A DNA stretch of 64,000 bases from Hygrophila difformis (taxonomy: Eukaryota; Streptophyta; Magnoliopsida; Lamiales; Acanthaceae). Positions within the stretch are counted from its first letter, which is position 1. Each line of letters begins with the position of its first letter. The translations under genes and the position numbers were made by a program. The notes below the pieces were generated by a model, which saw only the letters and a list, made by a program, of their open reading frames with translations, was not told the DNA's origin and made no database searches. This document shows, piece by piece, positions 44,085 to 54,026 of the stretch. The stretch is from NCBI GenBank assembly GCA_030278955.1, contig JAOANR010000003.1:56847628-56911627 (forward strand), in the 5' to 3' direction.

Positions 44085-45236
44085 ATGGAGCCGAACTCTC
44101 ATGAAACTTTAAACTCACAAAATGCTTACACATTTCCAAGTTTTATGAGCATGCTTGGAGGTTCAGAATATTCACAAACACCGTCAAATGTGAATATGCC
44201 TTACAATTATCAAGTACCGCAACATACATATCCCTCACATAATTCCATTCCTCCAAGATTTTATCTACCGTCGCAATATCCCATTCCTCCAAACTTTTAT
44301 CCTCAAAACTTTCAAATGGGTGGAGGTTCATCACATCCTACTAACTTCATGCCAAATACAAGTACGACGGAGACTCCCCAATTTTGCACACAAGTTGTCG
44401 ATGAAGAAAATGATGTCCAGCTCATCGCTCCACCAAGTGAACAAAAAAAGGCGTGGAGTGCAGCAGAAGATGTATTACTTATTAGTGCATGGATCAACAC
44501 AAGTAAGGATGCAATAACAGGCACAAATCAAAGGGCAAAAGCATATTGGCAGCGAATTTCAACGTACTACAATGAGAACAAACAAGATGAACAAGTAAGT
44601 CGAAATTCATGTCAATGCAGATTTCGTTGGCAAAAACTAAGTGCAGCAGTCTCAAAGTTCGTCGGCTGCTATGAGCAAGCAACCCAACAAAAAAGAAGTG
44701 GCCAATCCAGCACAGACGTTTACAATAATGCCAAGAGAATATATCATAGTGATCAAGGAAATGAGTTCAAACTAGAGCATGCATGGCGTTTACTGAAAGT
44801 CGAAGTAAAATGGATGACAACTTATTGTGAAGCTCATGACAACAGTGGTAGTAGTTCAAAGAGATCGCGAACAAATGAAGCCGGTGGATACATGTCTAAT
44901 TCAAATCCACAAACACCACAAAGTGGCAGTATTGGTGAGAATGAAACCCCACCCATTCGTCCACCTGGAGTGAAAGCTTGTAAGAAAAACAAAGGCAAAC
45001 AGGGACGGAAGAGTAATTCAAAATTCATAGCTGATGATGCTTACGAACAGTTCTCAAATGCAAAAGATGCAGCTCTTGCCGAATTAAAGACACTCCATGA
45101 TGCGTTGCAACAAAAGGAAAAACATGTGTCTATGGCGTACAAGACTGCACAAATGAATTTACTACAAATGCTAATGGCAGAAGGAGACAATGTTACTGAA
45201 GCTGAAAAGGCTTTAAGAGAAAAGCTTATGGCATAA
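44085..45236 (+). CDS. PIF/Harbinger ORF1: Myb/SANT-like DNA-binding protein
   Basis: This intact 383-aa protein starts at 44,085 (MEPNSHETLN), the first ATG after the TATA box; the frame is open further upstream without ATG support. It has a Pro/Tyr/Asn-rich N-terminus. A trihelix/SANT-like domain at about 122-197 starts KKAWSAAEDVLLISAWINTS, with spaced Trp at SAW, YWQR and RWQKL. Then comes the AWRLLKVEVKW block and a C-terminal coiled-coil region like the NAM-associated domain of these proteins. In PIF/Harbinger transposons ORF1 binds subterminal DNA and helps the ORF2 transposase. Plant databases often mislabel such proteins 'glutathione S-transferase T3-like'. No ORF2 accompanies it. 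Lack of stops suggests recent activity or selection. Confidence 0.85.
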   Translation: MEPNSHETLNSQNAYTFPSFMSMLGGSEYSQTPSNVNMPYNYQVPQHTYPSHNSIPPRFYLPSQYPIPPNFYPQNFQMGGGSSHPTNFMPNTSTTETPQFCTQVVDEENDVQLIAPPSEQKKAWSAAEDVLLISAWINTSKDAITGTNQRAKAYWQRISTYYNENKQDEQVSRNSCQCRFRWQKLSAAVSKFVGCYEQATQQKRSGQSSTDVYNNAKRIYHSDQGNEFKLEHAWRLLKVEVKWMTTYCEAHDNSGSSSKRSRTNEAGGYMSNSNPQTPQSGSIGENETPPIRPPGVKACKKNKGKQGRKSNSKFIADDAYEQFSNAKDAALAELKTLHDALQQKEKHVSMAYKTAQMNLLQMLMAEGDNVTEAEKALREKLMA

Positions 45237-45811
45237 CTCTTAATGTAGTGTGTGTTTTTAAAGTGTCTATTGTTTGTAGTACTTTAATTTATGTTCTTAT
45301 GTTGTATTATTTTCTTATAAGATGTACTATGTTGTGTTTTATTTATGAAATTATGTCTCATCGTTGGGAAAATAGTTGTTAGGAAAATAGCCATTGAAAA
45401 AGTAACAATTTGAATATATATATAATATTTTATTTTTATCTTATTAATATAATATATTTAAAATTAAATATTTATTTATGAAGTAATATTTTATAAATGT
45501 AATGTAAATATTAAAACCAAATGAGAACAAATCATGGATTTAAACTCAAAAAAGAAAAAAACACATATAATTAAAAAGAAAGAAAAAGCTAAAGAGACAA
45601 TTTAAATTTTTAAATGAATTAATTAAAAAAAAGAAAAAAAAGATAAAGTTAAAAAAGAAAAAAAAATTAAAAAAGGAAAAACAAAAAAACAAAAGAAAAG
45701 GAAAAACAAAAAAAAAAAAGAAAAAAGGAAAAAAGGGAAAAAAAGAAAAAAGGAAAAAGAAAAATGAAAATAAAAAAAAGGAAAAACAAAAAAAAGAAAA
45801 AAATAATAAAA
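45237..45811. other. Harbinger 3' region with A-rich low-complexity tract
   Basis: Positions 45,546-45,810 are almost pure A with scattered G. They yield Phe-rich minus-strand frames that are not genes. No ORF2 transposase is present where it would be expected. Confidence 0.7.
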
Positions 45812-45880
45812 TATGCCGGGCACCATGTGCCCGGCAGTGCTCCTCCAAATTGGAGGAGCAAATGCCAAATCAGCATTTGC
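45812..45880. repeat. Three consecutive subterminal hairpins of the Harbinger element
   Basis: The hairpins are TGCCGGGCAC/GTGCCCGGCA (about 45,812-45,834), the near-perfect palindrome GCTCCTCC...GGAGGAGC (45,838-45,858) and GCAAATGC...GCATTTGC (45,857-45,879). They lie 20-90 bp from the right end. The left end lacks an equivalent. Confidence 0.7.
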
Positions 45881-46781
45881 TCGCCCGTTGCAGATGCTCT
45901 TACAATCATATTATATAAATTTTCAAGTTACTTTTTTTAACACTAATATTGTGATGAAAGGAGTAATATAAGAAATAAAATAAATATTAATCCAAATATA
46001 TTATAAAATAAGTAAAACAAGCACATATTCAGATAAATTATAAAGTAAAAAATAAACATGTTTTATTATAAGTATCCCAAAATTTTCGGACATGGTACTT
46101 TATGTAGGGATAATTAGTATTAAATACAAGGATATATTAGAGTTAAGAAATGTAGCTTAAGAATTTATATAATGTGGTTTTAATGAATTTATAATTTAAA
46201 TTTATTTATTTATGTGTGATTTACTGATATATGGTTGTAGGTTGGATGAGAATTATTAATGTTACTGAGTTTGAAAGTTTAATATATTTATTTATTAATG
46301 CGATATGATGGATATATTTGGAAATTAATATTTAATTATTTTTAAAATAGAAATAAAAAATGTCGGAACAAGAAAAAAAGAAAGTAGGACATAAATAATG
46401 GCACAGAATGAGTATTATTTATTTTAATTAAATAAAATAAAAAATAATTCAAAAAAACTAAAATAGGCCACCAGAAAGAGTCATTTCCACTTTTAGGCCA
46501 TCACAACCCGAATTCCAGCCCAATGGCCTAAATTCAGGCCCAAAATCCTTCTAATTGCTATTTCCCTAAATCAAAATATCGTGGCTAAAAAATGGAAATG
46601 ACTCCTTCTTGTGGTCTATTTTAACTATTACCTCTTCCTGAAATAAGTGGGAAGTTTGGAGTCAAATTAATGTACCTCGAGTTGACCAAAGTTGGAGCGT
46701 GTGTAATTTGGCGAGTGCAATGTACTCGGCCCATTTTAGAGCATTTTTCGTACACATGGCGATACACATTTTTAATAATTA

Positions 46782-47040
46782 CTCCCTCCGTCCCACTTAA
46801 CCTGTCTTGTTTCATTTCTGCACACTATCCAATGCACATTTTCAATCGTTAATATCTCAAAATATATACAACAAAAAATTAAATAAAATATATATTCTAA
46901 AACTACATGATTTTACGATTCTAACAAGACCCAACTCGACTATTTTTTTCAAATATATACTTGCAATAACGTTGAGTCAAAGTTAAACAATGAACAGTGC
47001 CAAAAAGTCAAACAAGACAAGTATACTGGGACGGAGGGAG
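46782..47040. mobile_element. Stowaway MITE
   Basis: Terminal inverted repeats CTCCCTCCGTCCCA and TGGGACGGAGGGAG with TA duplications (46,780-46,781 and 47,041-47,042) are diagnostic of Tc1/mariner Stowaway elements. It is 259 bp and noncoding. Confidence 0.9.
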
Positions 47041-47231
47041 TAATAAGTTCAATTGTGTACAAGTAAAAATTACAAAAAGTTGATATTTTAAAACTACAGA
47101 ATTAGACGAATTTAAGAAGACCTTACTTCACTATGTTTTTCATACATAACTATGATAAAAATTTGAATTAAAGTTAAACAGTGAATAGTGTCAAATAGTG
47201 ATCTGTAGCATTTACAATGAGACAGAGGAAG
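47041..47231. repeat. Decayed Stowaway-like relic
   Basis: The interior resembles the 46,782 element (AAAACTACA, GTTAAACAGTGAATAGTG). It ends in a degraded ATGAGACAGAGGAAGTA where TGGGACGGAGGGAGTA would be expected. Confidence 0.45.
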
Positions 47232-47750
47232 TATTAATCACCACAGTGTCGTATTAAGAAATAACGATCAAGGTAAATAGGGCATATTGTAAGCATTATT
47301 CTTGGCGAGATAGTCACAAAGGCTAAGCGTAAATTCCATACTCCAGTTTCTTCTTGATCAAGGCAAAGAACCAACAAGCGGCTATTTGTACTGTAAAATA
47401 CACACTAGGTTCGGTAAAAGGTTTTGATAGATTAAGAAAGAGATAGGAAAAAAAAAGTGTTAGATATCAATACAAAATTATAAGTATTAATATTCTATTA
47501 AAAAAAAAAAGGAGTAATAGAATTATCTAGAATTTCTTAGAATAATATAGAGTTAGTATTAATATTAATTTCCTAAGAATATTCTAGATCCATTAGCCAC
47601 TATAAATATGAGTGAGCCCTTTCATTTGTAGTATTGAGCGTTGAGTAGTGATAAGGAGATAGTGGTGAGTGTTCAACAAGTGAATAGAGTGCTAAGTGTC
47701 TTAGATTTCGGCTAAGTAATATATGATCGGTTATATCGCCTAAATAATAT
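47232..47750. repeat. Segmental duplication, copy 1 (truncated LTR inside)
   Basis: Nearly identical to 48,161-48,793 for about 470 bp. The shared part includes a non-LTR segment (47,232-47,460) and the start of a TGTTAGATATC LTR. Relative to copy 2 it has an internal deletion after 'TTTAGATTT' and stops within the LTR. On the minus strand the non-LTR part has short open frames. One premature stop is present in copy 1 but not in copy 2. Confidence 0.75.
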
Positions 47751-48160
47751 TAATTTTTTTTAAGCTTGTTCAAACAAGCAATCAGACAATAAAATATTTT
47801 TTTTCAGTCGCCTGTTGAACATGCGACTTCATATTATTTTGGGAATGAATGATTTTATCTGCATTATTTTAATAATTAAGCCCCAAACATAACCACCAAA
47901 TCATTTTGGTACTAGATATAGAAATAATTATTTATATGGGAGAAGCATTAGGTAAACAGGTCATTTCACCTTCTAATTGGTTTGGACAAGAGAATACAAC
48001 ATTATTTCCTCCTTATCAGAATCAAAGGCAGTATCAAAATCCATGATAGTATACCATGTTATTCCAACAGCTAATTGGTATAAATATAATTACTTAGAAA
48101 ATCACAGATATAAAACTCAGAAATAAAATAGCATCTCTTTAGAACTCACCAACAATATAA
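47751..48160. other. Spacer between the duplicated segments
   Basis: AT-rich DNA. Phrases such as FWYQN-like encoding 'TCAGAATCAAAGGCAGTATCAAAATCC' are short and frame-broken. I see no gene. Confidence 0.4.
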
Positions 48161-48386
48161 TATTAATCATCACAATGTCCCGTTAAGAAATAACGATCAA
48201 GGTAAATAGGGCATACAACAAGCATTATTCCTGGCCAGATAGTCTCAAAGCCGAAGCGTAAATTCCATACTCCAGTTTCTTCTTGATCAAAACAAAGAAC
48301 CAACAAGCGGCTATTTGTACTGTAAAATACACACCAGGTTCGGTAAAAGGTTTTGATAGATTAAGAAAGAGAGAGGGAAAAAGAAG
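48161..48386 (-). pseudogene. Possible exon fragment (segmental duplication, copy 2)
   Basis: On the minus strand a splice-acceptor-like GTGTGTATTTTACAG is followed by open sequence in two overlapping frames. One reads NSRLLVLCFDQEETGVWNL and onward. A donor-like GGTGAGTTC lies near 48,143-48,151. I cannot tell which frame, if any, was coding, and I recognise no family. Copy 1 at 47,232-47,460 has frame differences. Confidence 0.25.
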
Positions 48387-48933
48387 TGTTAGATATCAAT
48401 ACAAAATTATAAGTATTAATATTCTATAAAAAAGGAGTAATAGAGTTATTTCGAATTTCTTAGAATAATATAGAGTTAGTATTAATAGTAATTTCCTAAG
48501 AATATTCTAGATCCATTAGCCACTCTATAAATATGAGTGAGCTCTTTCATTTGTAGTATTGAGTGTTGAGTAGTGATAAGGAGATAGTGTGAGTGTTCAA
48601 CAAGTGAAGAGAGTGCTAAGTGTTTTAGATTTTGGAGTTCTCTTGCAATAGTGTTGTGTATTTATAAAAGTGTTCTATTTTTTTAAATCTCTTGATTAAG
48701 CGGTTTGTTAAGTTCTTGGTGGACTTGTTTTAGTTATGTGGTCGGCCTTGCCGGCTAAGTAATATATGGTCGGTTATATCGCCTAAATAATGTATAGTTA
48801 GCACTGTCACCTAAGTATACTTATACACTAAGGATTTATTAATTAAAAGCTAACCAACATCAAAGAATTAGTGTGTGTAAGTGAATTGTCATTGATGCTT
48901 GTGGGTGTATTTGTGTGGAAATCTAGCCCAACA
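48387..48933. mobile_element. Copia-type solo LTR
   Basis: TGTTAGATATC...AGCCCAACA, 547 bp, with a TATA box (CTATAAATATGAGTG, about 48,522-48,536). The right flank AAAAG matches the left flank AAAAG of copy 1 and nearly the left flank here (AGAAG). This supports a 5-bp target duplication and loss of the internal region by LTR-LTR recombination. Confidence 0.65.
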
Positions 48934-49659
48934 AAAAGATATAAAACTGAAAATATTTGAGATCCCTATAAAGATTACTACCTGTCAGCCTCACCATTTG
49001 GAATGATAGCAGGTCCAAGGTCCAATACGTAAACTGGTTCCAATCACCAAGACCTGCTAATTTCCAACATTTACTAATTGCATACATTTCCCTGTCACCC
49101 CAAGGTCAAGTTCGTAGGATGACAACACTGTCCCATAAACTAAATAATAGTAATACGACATTGAAACTAAAAATACGTTGAATGAATTACAATAAATAAA
49201 TGTAATACTTAAAAATTAACTATTTTTCAAAAATGACATTTCAGTCAAATTGATTGTATTTTGGTTAATTTTCAAATATTCTCCATGACCATTTACTAGT
49301 TGACATACTTATGGTAAATATATTTAGAAGATGTTTAGAAGCAAAACCAAATCGGCAGAAAATAGGGAACAATTGTCTCACAATAATATTATTAATATGA
49401 TTATTTTTGTCTCAATTAAATAAATTGATTTTTCTTTCTTATTTAAAAATACTTATTAACGTCAATTGATTTTTCCAATATGTTCTAATGTATCCCAAAA
49501 TTGTTCCTTTATTTCTCTATTTTATTATTTTATATTTCCTAGCCTGTATAGATTGTTTAACAAAAAAAATATTAAAATTTGAATTTTAAAACTAATTTTT
49601 TAATTAGAAAGTAAAATCCGAACCTGCACCAAATGATATGGAATTTATCACGCATATGA
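48934..49659. other. Intergenic DNA with a possible minus-strand exon
   Basis: Mostly AT-rich. About 48,985-49,055 on the minus strand shows an acceptor-like GGAAATTAG, an open stretch and a donor-like GACAG/GTAGTA. The translation (for example LGDWNQFTYWTLDLL) matches nothing I know. I do not call a gene. Confidence 0.3.
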
Positions 49660-49779
49660 TATGGGAAATTCAACGTGGGGTACTTCACATTTTGGTCAGT
49701 GATAGCCATAGCATGGGGCACAATTGGATCAGCAACAATCATTGCAATACCACTGCTGGAAAGATATTCATCACTTATA
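49660..49779 (+). pseudogene. DUR3: DUR3-like urea/H+ symporter exon fragment
   Basis: The frame reads GYFTFWSVIAIAWGTIGS followed by ATIIAIPLLE. It closely resembles a C-terminal membrane segment of plant DUR3 (the AIAWGTIGS...II..PL.E block). DUR3 is a plasma-membrane Na+/solute-symporter-family protein that imports urea with protons. A donor-like GTATGT follows at 49,780, as if an exon end were kept. No other DUR3 exon is visible within the window, so this is an isolated gene fragment, about 40 codons of a roughly 700-codon protein. It was probably captured or left behind by rearrangement. Confidence 0.6.
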
Positions 49780-50492
49780 GTATGTCATAAATTGAAATTT
49801 GAAAATAAAAATGAATTAAATTGGAAAGTAACTTTCGAAAGCTCTCAAAAGCTACCCAGCGTAGCTTCTGATTGTAGAGTTTTTCGGAGATGCAATTCAC
49901 AACTAAAGCTTTCAAATTCTAGTGTGCATAATGGGGATTCTATTTTGATATAAAATCTAAAACTCCAAAAAAAACGTTCAGAAACACATCTTAAGATTTA
50001 ATGATAATATTGCATCCATAAAATAGCCCAAAATGGTTGAACAAAATACAAAAGAATACCAATTTCAACGGCCCAAAACACAAATATATTGAGTTGCAAG
50101 TGTCACTATGAATACGCTATACAAATGAGTCTGTCTCATGCCTGCAGCCAGCTACAATGTGTATCAATTACTATTACATTACATTTATTAAAAGAAATCC
50201 ACAATAAAAATTAATAGATGATATTATTTTAGTATATTTATGTTAAAAAATTTATAAAATATAATTTATATTATCATTTTTTTTCAAAATGACAGAAGAA
50301 ACAAATTTTTATATTTTTTTCATAATATATACCAAAGCATAAATTTAAATTTTTATCCAAAGAAAACCTACAATATATAATTTTTAAAGAGATTAATTAT
50401 AACCTAAAAGGGCAATATAGTCATCACAATAAAAATATGATTTCGAGATTTATTATAGTTTAGATTAGATTAGATATAGATAGTTAGATTGT
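49780..50492. other. AT-rich intergenic DNA
   Basis: No open frame, repeat boundary or RNA gene that I can support. It ends at the presumed start of the Tat/Retand-like LTR. Confidence 0.5.
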
Positions 50493-53147
50493 TGTGACCA
50501 CCAAGATTTTGGGCCGGAAAAGAAAGATTGGGTCAGACAATTGGGCCAAAAAGGAAGGAAGAAAGAATGGGCGAGCAAAAAAGGGAAGAAGCATCAAAGA
50601 GAGGCCCGAGCCTCAGGGCCGAAACGATCAGCCAAGGACAGCCGACGGGAAGAAAATCCTGGTCGGCTCATAGGGCAGCCGGGGAGCGGTTATTGAGCTC
50701 CGGCTATAAATAGGGGATGTCGAGCACAGAATCAAGAGAGACCAATCCACTCCAAAATTTCATTTATGTCAATTTACTTCATTGTATCTTTTACTGCTTT
50801 CTTTACTGCATTCCTTTACCAGTTTTCCTAGATTCTAGCCTAGTTGTAGCGGTTACTTTCTCCAAATCCCACGTTGTTTCTTAACAACCGGTAGTTTGGT
50901 AGTTCTTTTCCGGATAATCAGCCGTTGTTTCTTAGCAACTGTTAGATTTTCCATTGTATCCATGCTTTGTCATTAGGTTATATTGAAATTCAGTCAAGTT
51001 TCGGCGCGTTATTAATTTTTCCGGACCCGTAATCGGTTTGATCCTTCTCTGATAGCCTCCCTTGAGGAGAAAAAGGTTATTGGCTCACCGGTAGCCAAAC
51101 AGTGCACGCCCAGTGGAACTCACATTCACAATGACAGTTGATCCACATACAACTCCGATGGTTAACACGGCAGCGAGAACCGATTTGCCGCCAAGTCATG
51201 AAGAGCGTACAACCAATCCAGTCGATTTCCCTCCAGGATTCGCAGGACCTGCGGATTTTAACCCTCAGGAGTATCCGCATCACGATCTAACCCCACGTTT
51301 TCGCGATCATGTTCAATTCATGGTTGAAACGGCGGTTACGAACTCAGTGCGGCAGATTGAGGGTAATATACTGGCAGCAATGCCATCAATGTTTAGAGCT
51401 GAACTCACTCGGAATATGTATCCGTGTGGAGCTCAGAATGCACAGGCGGTGCAAAATGCACTTCCGGTGGTTCCAAATCAAACACCTGCTCCTGATTATC
51501 AACAGCAGGCCTATCGGCAGCTAGGAGGGCAGGGACCACGACCTTATGTCCCGTCTCAACCGAGATATGAACAACAACAATATCAGCCACCTCAGCTAGT
51601 AGCGCAACCGCCTGCTCCAGTGGTACAACAACAATATCCACCACTGCAGCAGAATCAGCCGCAATTGGTTAATAGAGAGCTTATAGCAGAGATTATTCGT
51701 ACTCAATTCGAGAATCTAATCGGTCAGAGAATCGACCGATGTACATGAAACCTTATCCTGATTACATAGAAGAGCAATATCCGTTGCCTAGAGGGGTCAA
51801 GGTTCCTGATTTCAATATGTTTTTAGGGGAAGTTGGCCGATCGACGATTGAACATATTGGCCGATTCACAGCTCAATGCACCAGAATAGCACAGAACGAT
51901 TTCCACAAGTTGATTTTATTTAGTTTTTCGCTTACTGGTCTGGCATTTGAATGGTATATTAATTTACCACCAGGATCAGTTAACACTTGGGCAGAAATGG
52001 AACAGTTATTTCATGACCGATTTTATAATACTAGTCCTGAGCTGTCAGTAGTGGACCTAACCTCTACCAAGCAGAAAGCAGGAGAAACGGTTAATGAGTT
52101 TTTGGAGAGGTTCTACGCTGTCAAAGCTCCAATGAAGACGATGTTGCGAGAACATGGATATATTCAGATTTTGAAGCAAAATCTGAAATTTGCTATCAAT
52201 GATAGATTAATGGTAACAAGACCAAGGACGGTGGCCGAATTAACGGCCGAAGTAATAAGGATGGAAACATACTTGGTAGAACAAGCGGCTTTTAAGTCAA
52301 ATCGAAGTCAAAGCGGGAGATCTCAACCCATCCAATCGGTTGCATCCTTTGCAGAGTCTCTGGACAGGTGTGAGGTTGGTGAAGAATTTAATATGGATGA
52401 TGTGCCCGCCTTAACAGAAGTTGCAAGGGCCGAGTTAGTAATAAAGAAGCCTATGACTTGTCAGCTCTCCGGCCGGTAAGAGGAAAGGAAAATGAGGGTG
52501 AAGTTAGATATGAATCTCAAGGATTTTATACTTTTGACTTTTCTCAGATGGACGGGATCTTTGATTATTGTTTAAAGAATGGACTTTTTGAGTTTAAAGG
52601 AAATCATCCACAACCGACAAAGGAACTAATGGAGGCTGGGTGGTGTAGATTTCATGCATCTGCCACCCATACCACTGCAGTCTGCGAACATTTCAGGAAG
52701 ATGGTTCAGAAGTATATTGATGATGGGAAGTTGAAATTCCTAGATAGATTAATGGCTATTGATAAGAACCCATTCCCAGTTGCTAATATGGTGATGGTAC
52801 ATCCTGATCAGAAGAAGTCTGCCCATGATCGGCTAGGGGATCAACCATCAACCAGCAAGCCTATACACGATCGGTTGGGAGAACAGCCATCCGGTGAGAA
52901 GAAGACGGGAGTGTGGAGACGATTGGGTTCGCCCCAGAAGGGGAAGGAGAAGGTATCATATGTTTTTGACCGAATGGGTGATTACGAGGTCAAGGAATGG
53001 ATCAAACAGTCGGAAGGAGGAAAAAAGTCGGAACTGAAAGAAGGAAGGGAAAAGCGGACTTTGAAAATAATGTCATGGAAGTGATGCAAATGCAAAATAA
53101 AGCAATTAATGTCATGGAAGTGATCCATAACAAATTTTTGGTTGTAA
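50493..53147 (+). mobile_element. Tat/Retand-like Ty3/gypsy fragment (5' LTR plus gag)
   Basis: The presumed LTR runs from TGTGACC at 50,493 to about 51,101 (CAAACA), with a TATA box CTATAAATAGGGG at 50,703-50,715. It is followed by a primer-site-like GTGCACGCCCAGTGG and gag frames. The element stops within gag at about 53,090-53,147, where sequence changes to a truncated Athila LTR. There is no protease, RT, integrase or 3' LTR. LTR limits are approximate because no second copy is in the window. Confidence 0.6.
51131..53084 (+). pseudogene. Tat/Retand-like gag in three frames
   Basis: The first ATG is at 51,131 (MTVDPHTTPM). Frame 1 (to 51,748) is Pro/Gln-rich. Frame 2 (51,739-52,479) has the gag core (FTAQCTRIAQNDFHKLILFS, FEWYINLPPGSVNTWAEMEQ and onward). 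Frame 3 (52,458-53,084) carries CRFHASATHTTAVCEHFRKM and IDDGKLKF, the Cys/His-containing gag end typical of Tat/Ogre/Retand elements. The frames overlap by 10-22 bp in different phases, so at least two indels broke a single gag. Confidence 0.75.
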
Positions 53148-53879
53148 CTTATCCACCATAGATACATAACATACCTCGGCAGGGGCAGTTATAAATCTAT
53201 GGTATCTTAGATTTTGTTGTCGTAAGAGTATGTAAATTCTTGCTGTAAGTACCTATCTGTTAAAGGGAACATAGTTTAGAAAGCATGAGAGTTAGCTAAC
53301 TGATGGATTATCCTAAATAAAGATCTGTGTAACAAAATTGGAAGTTTAATTATTGTTTCATCTGAATCTTTTCCAATCTTTATTATTTTCTCCTTGTCCC
53401 TTCTGTCACATTTTAAACTTGCTTTATAGATATAGTAGCATAAGTTTACATGCTTTCATAGAATAATTTTTACTGCTTTCTTAGAATAAATTTAATTGCT
53501 TTCCTAGTATAATTTAATCCGCTTTGTAGTATAATTTTAATTGCTTTCATAGCTTAGTTTAAATTCTTTCAAGTAGTTGATTGCCAAACTCAAACTTGAA
53601 TCGAGAAACCGAGTGGAAAATCTTATGAAACGGCATGGAACCTGCTTCTATCGCACATCCTCCAGTGAACGATCCGGTCTTACTATAAATTACTGCAATT
53701 TTTGACACCGTGTGCTTTCGGGCCACAGTTTCCTACACGAGTATATAAAAACGTGACAACCTATAAATATATCCTTAATCCCAACTCCATCATCATATTT
53801 GGTTTCATTAAATAAAATTATACCTGGATTATTTTCTTTTCAAAAATACTCGTATAGTGGGAAATTGTCCAAAGTTTCA
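53148..53879 (+). repeat. Truncated Athila 5' LTR (second Athila copy)
   Basis: Reverse-complement homology to the inner end of the 26,131-30,663 LTR is clear. It shares GGGGCAGTTATAAATCTATG, GCACATCCTCCAGTGAACGA and the end GGGAAATTGTCC...AAGTTTCA. Only about 730 bp of a roughly 4.5-kb LTR remain. The upstream part is missing at the junction with the Tat fragment. Confidence 0.85.
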
Positions 53880-53897
53880 TGGCATCGTTGCCGGGGA
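53880..53897 (+). other. Athila copy 2 primer binding site (tRNA-Asp, mutated)
   Basis: TGGCATCGTTGCCGGGGA directly follows the LTR. Compared with the intact site at 26,113-26,130 it has two transitions (GC to AT at positions 5-6), consistent with decay of methylated DNA. Confidence 0.85.
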
Positions 53898-54026
53898 GGA
53901 TGCATCGCCGTTTTATTAAGAGAATTACATTCCTGATTTACTCATAGACAGTTTGTGTATACATTTTTGAATCATTACTAACCTGGAGGTTGTGCAGGTG
54001 TTGTCAATTCGTGATACGAACTGCTT

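Larger units (their letters stand above)
32183..45899 (+). mobile_element. PIF/Harbinger-type element with ORF1 only, interrupted by a Tekay element
   Basis: The ends are GGCCATCTCCAAC (left) and, in reverse complement, GAGCATCTGCAAC (right). A 3-bp target duplication TTA lies at 32,180-32,182 and 45,900-45,902. End sequence and TTA duplication are hallmarks of plant PIF/Harbinger transposons. Without the nested retrotransposon it is about 2.4 kb. It carries the Myb/SANT-type ORF1 but no DDE transposase ORF, so it needs a transposase in trans. The left 176 bp (32,183-32,358) is noncoding. Confidence 0.85.
31725..46634. mobile_element. Non-autonomous fold-back Mutator-like element containing nested insertions
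   Basis: Terminal inverted repeats begin GAGGTAATAACTAAAATAGG (left) and, in reverse complement, GAGGTAATAGTTAAAATAGA (right). They are flanked by a 9-bp direct duplication TTCCTGAAA at 31,716-31,724 and 46,635-46,643, as produced by Mutator-type transposases. The long arms are 31,725-32,182 and 45,900-46,634, about 1.2 kb of element in total. Everything between is a later insertion. No transposase ORF exists in the arms. Confidence 0.8.

Noticed and set aside
45546..45909. Phe-rich minus-strand frames of 80-100 aa
   Set aside because: Translation of an A-rich low-complexity tract, not a membrane protein.
48161..49080. A complete host gene on the minus strand built from splice-like segments
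   Set aside because: Two frames fit equally well, none matches a family I know, and stops occur before the donor; kept only as low-confidence fragments.
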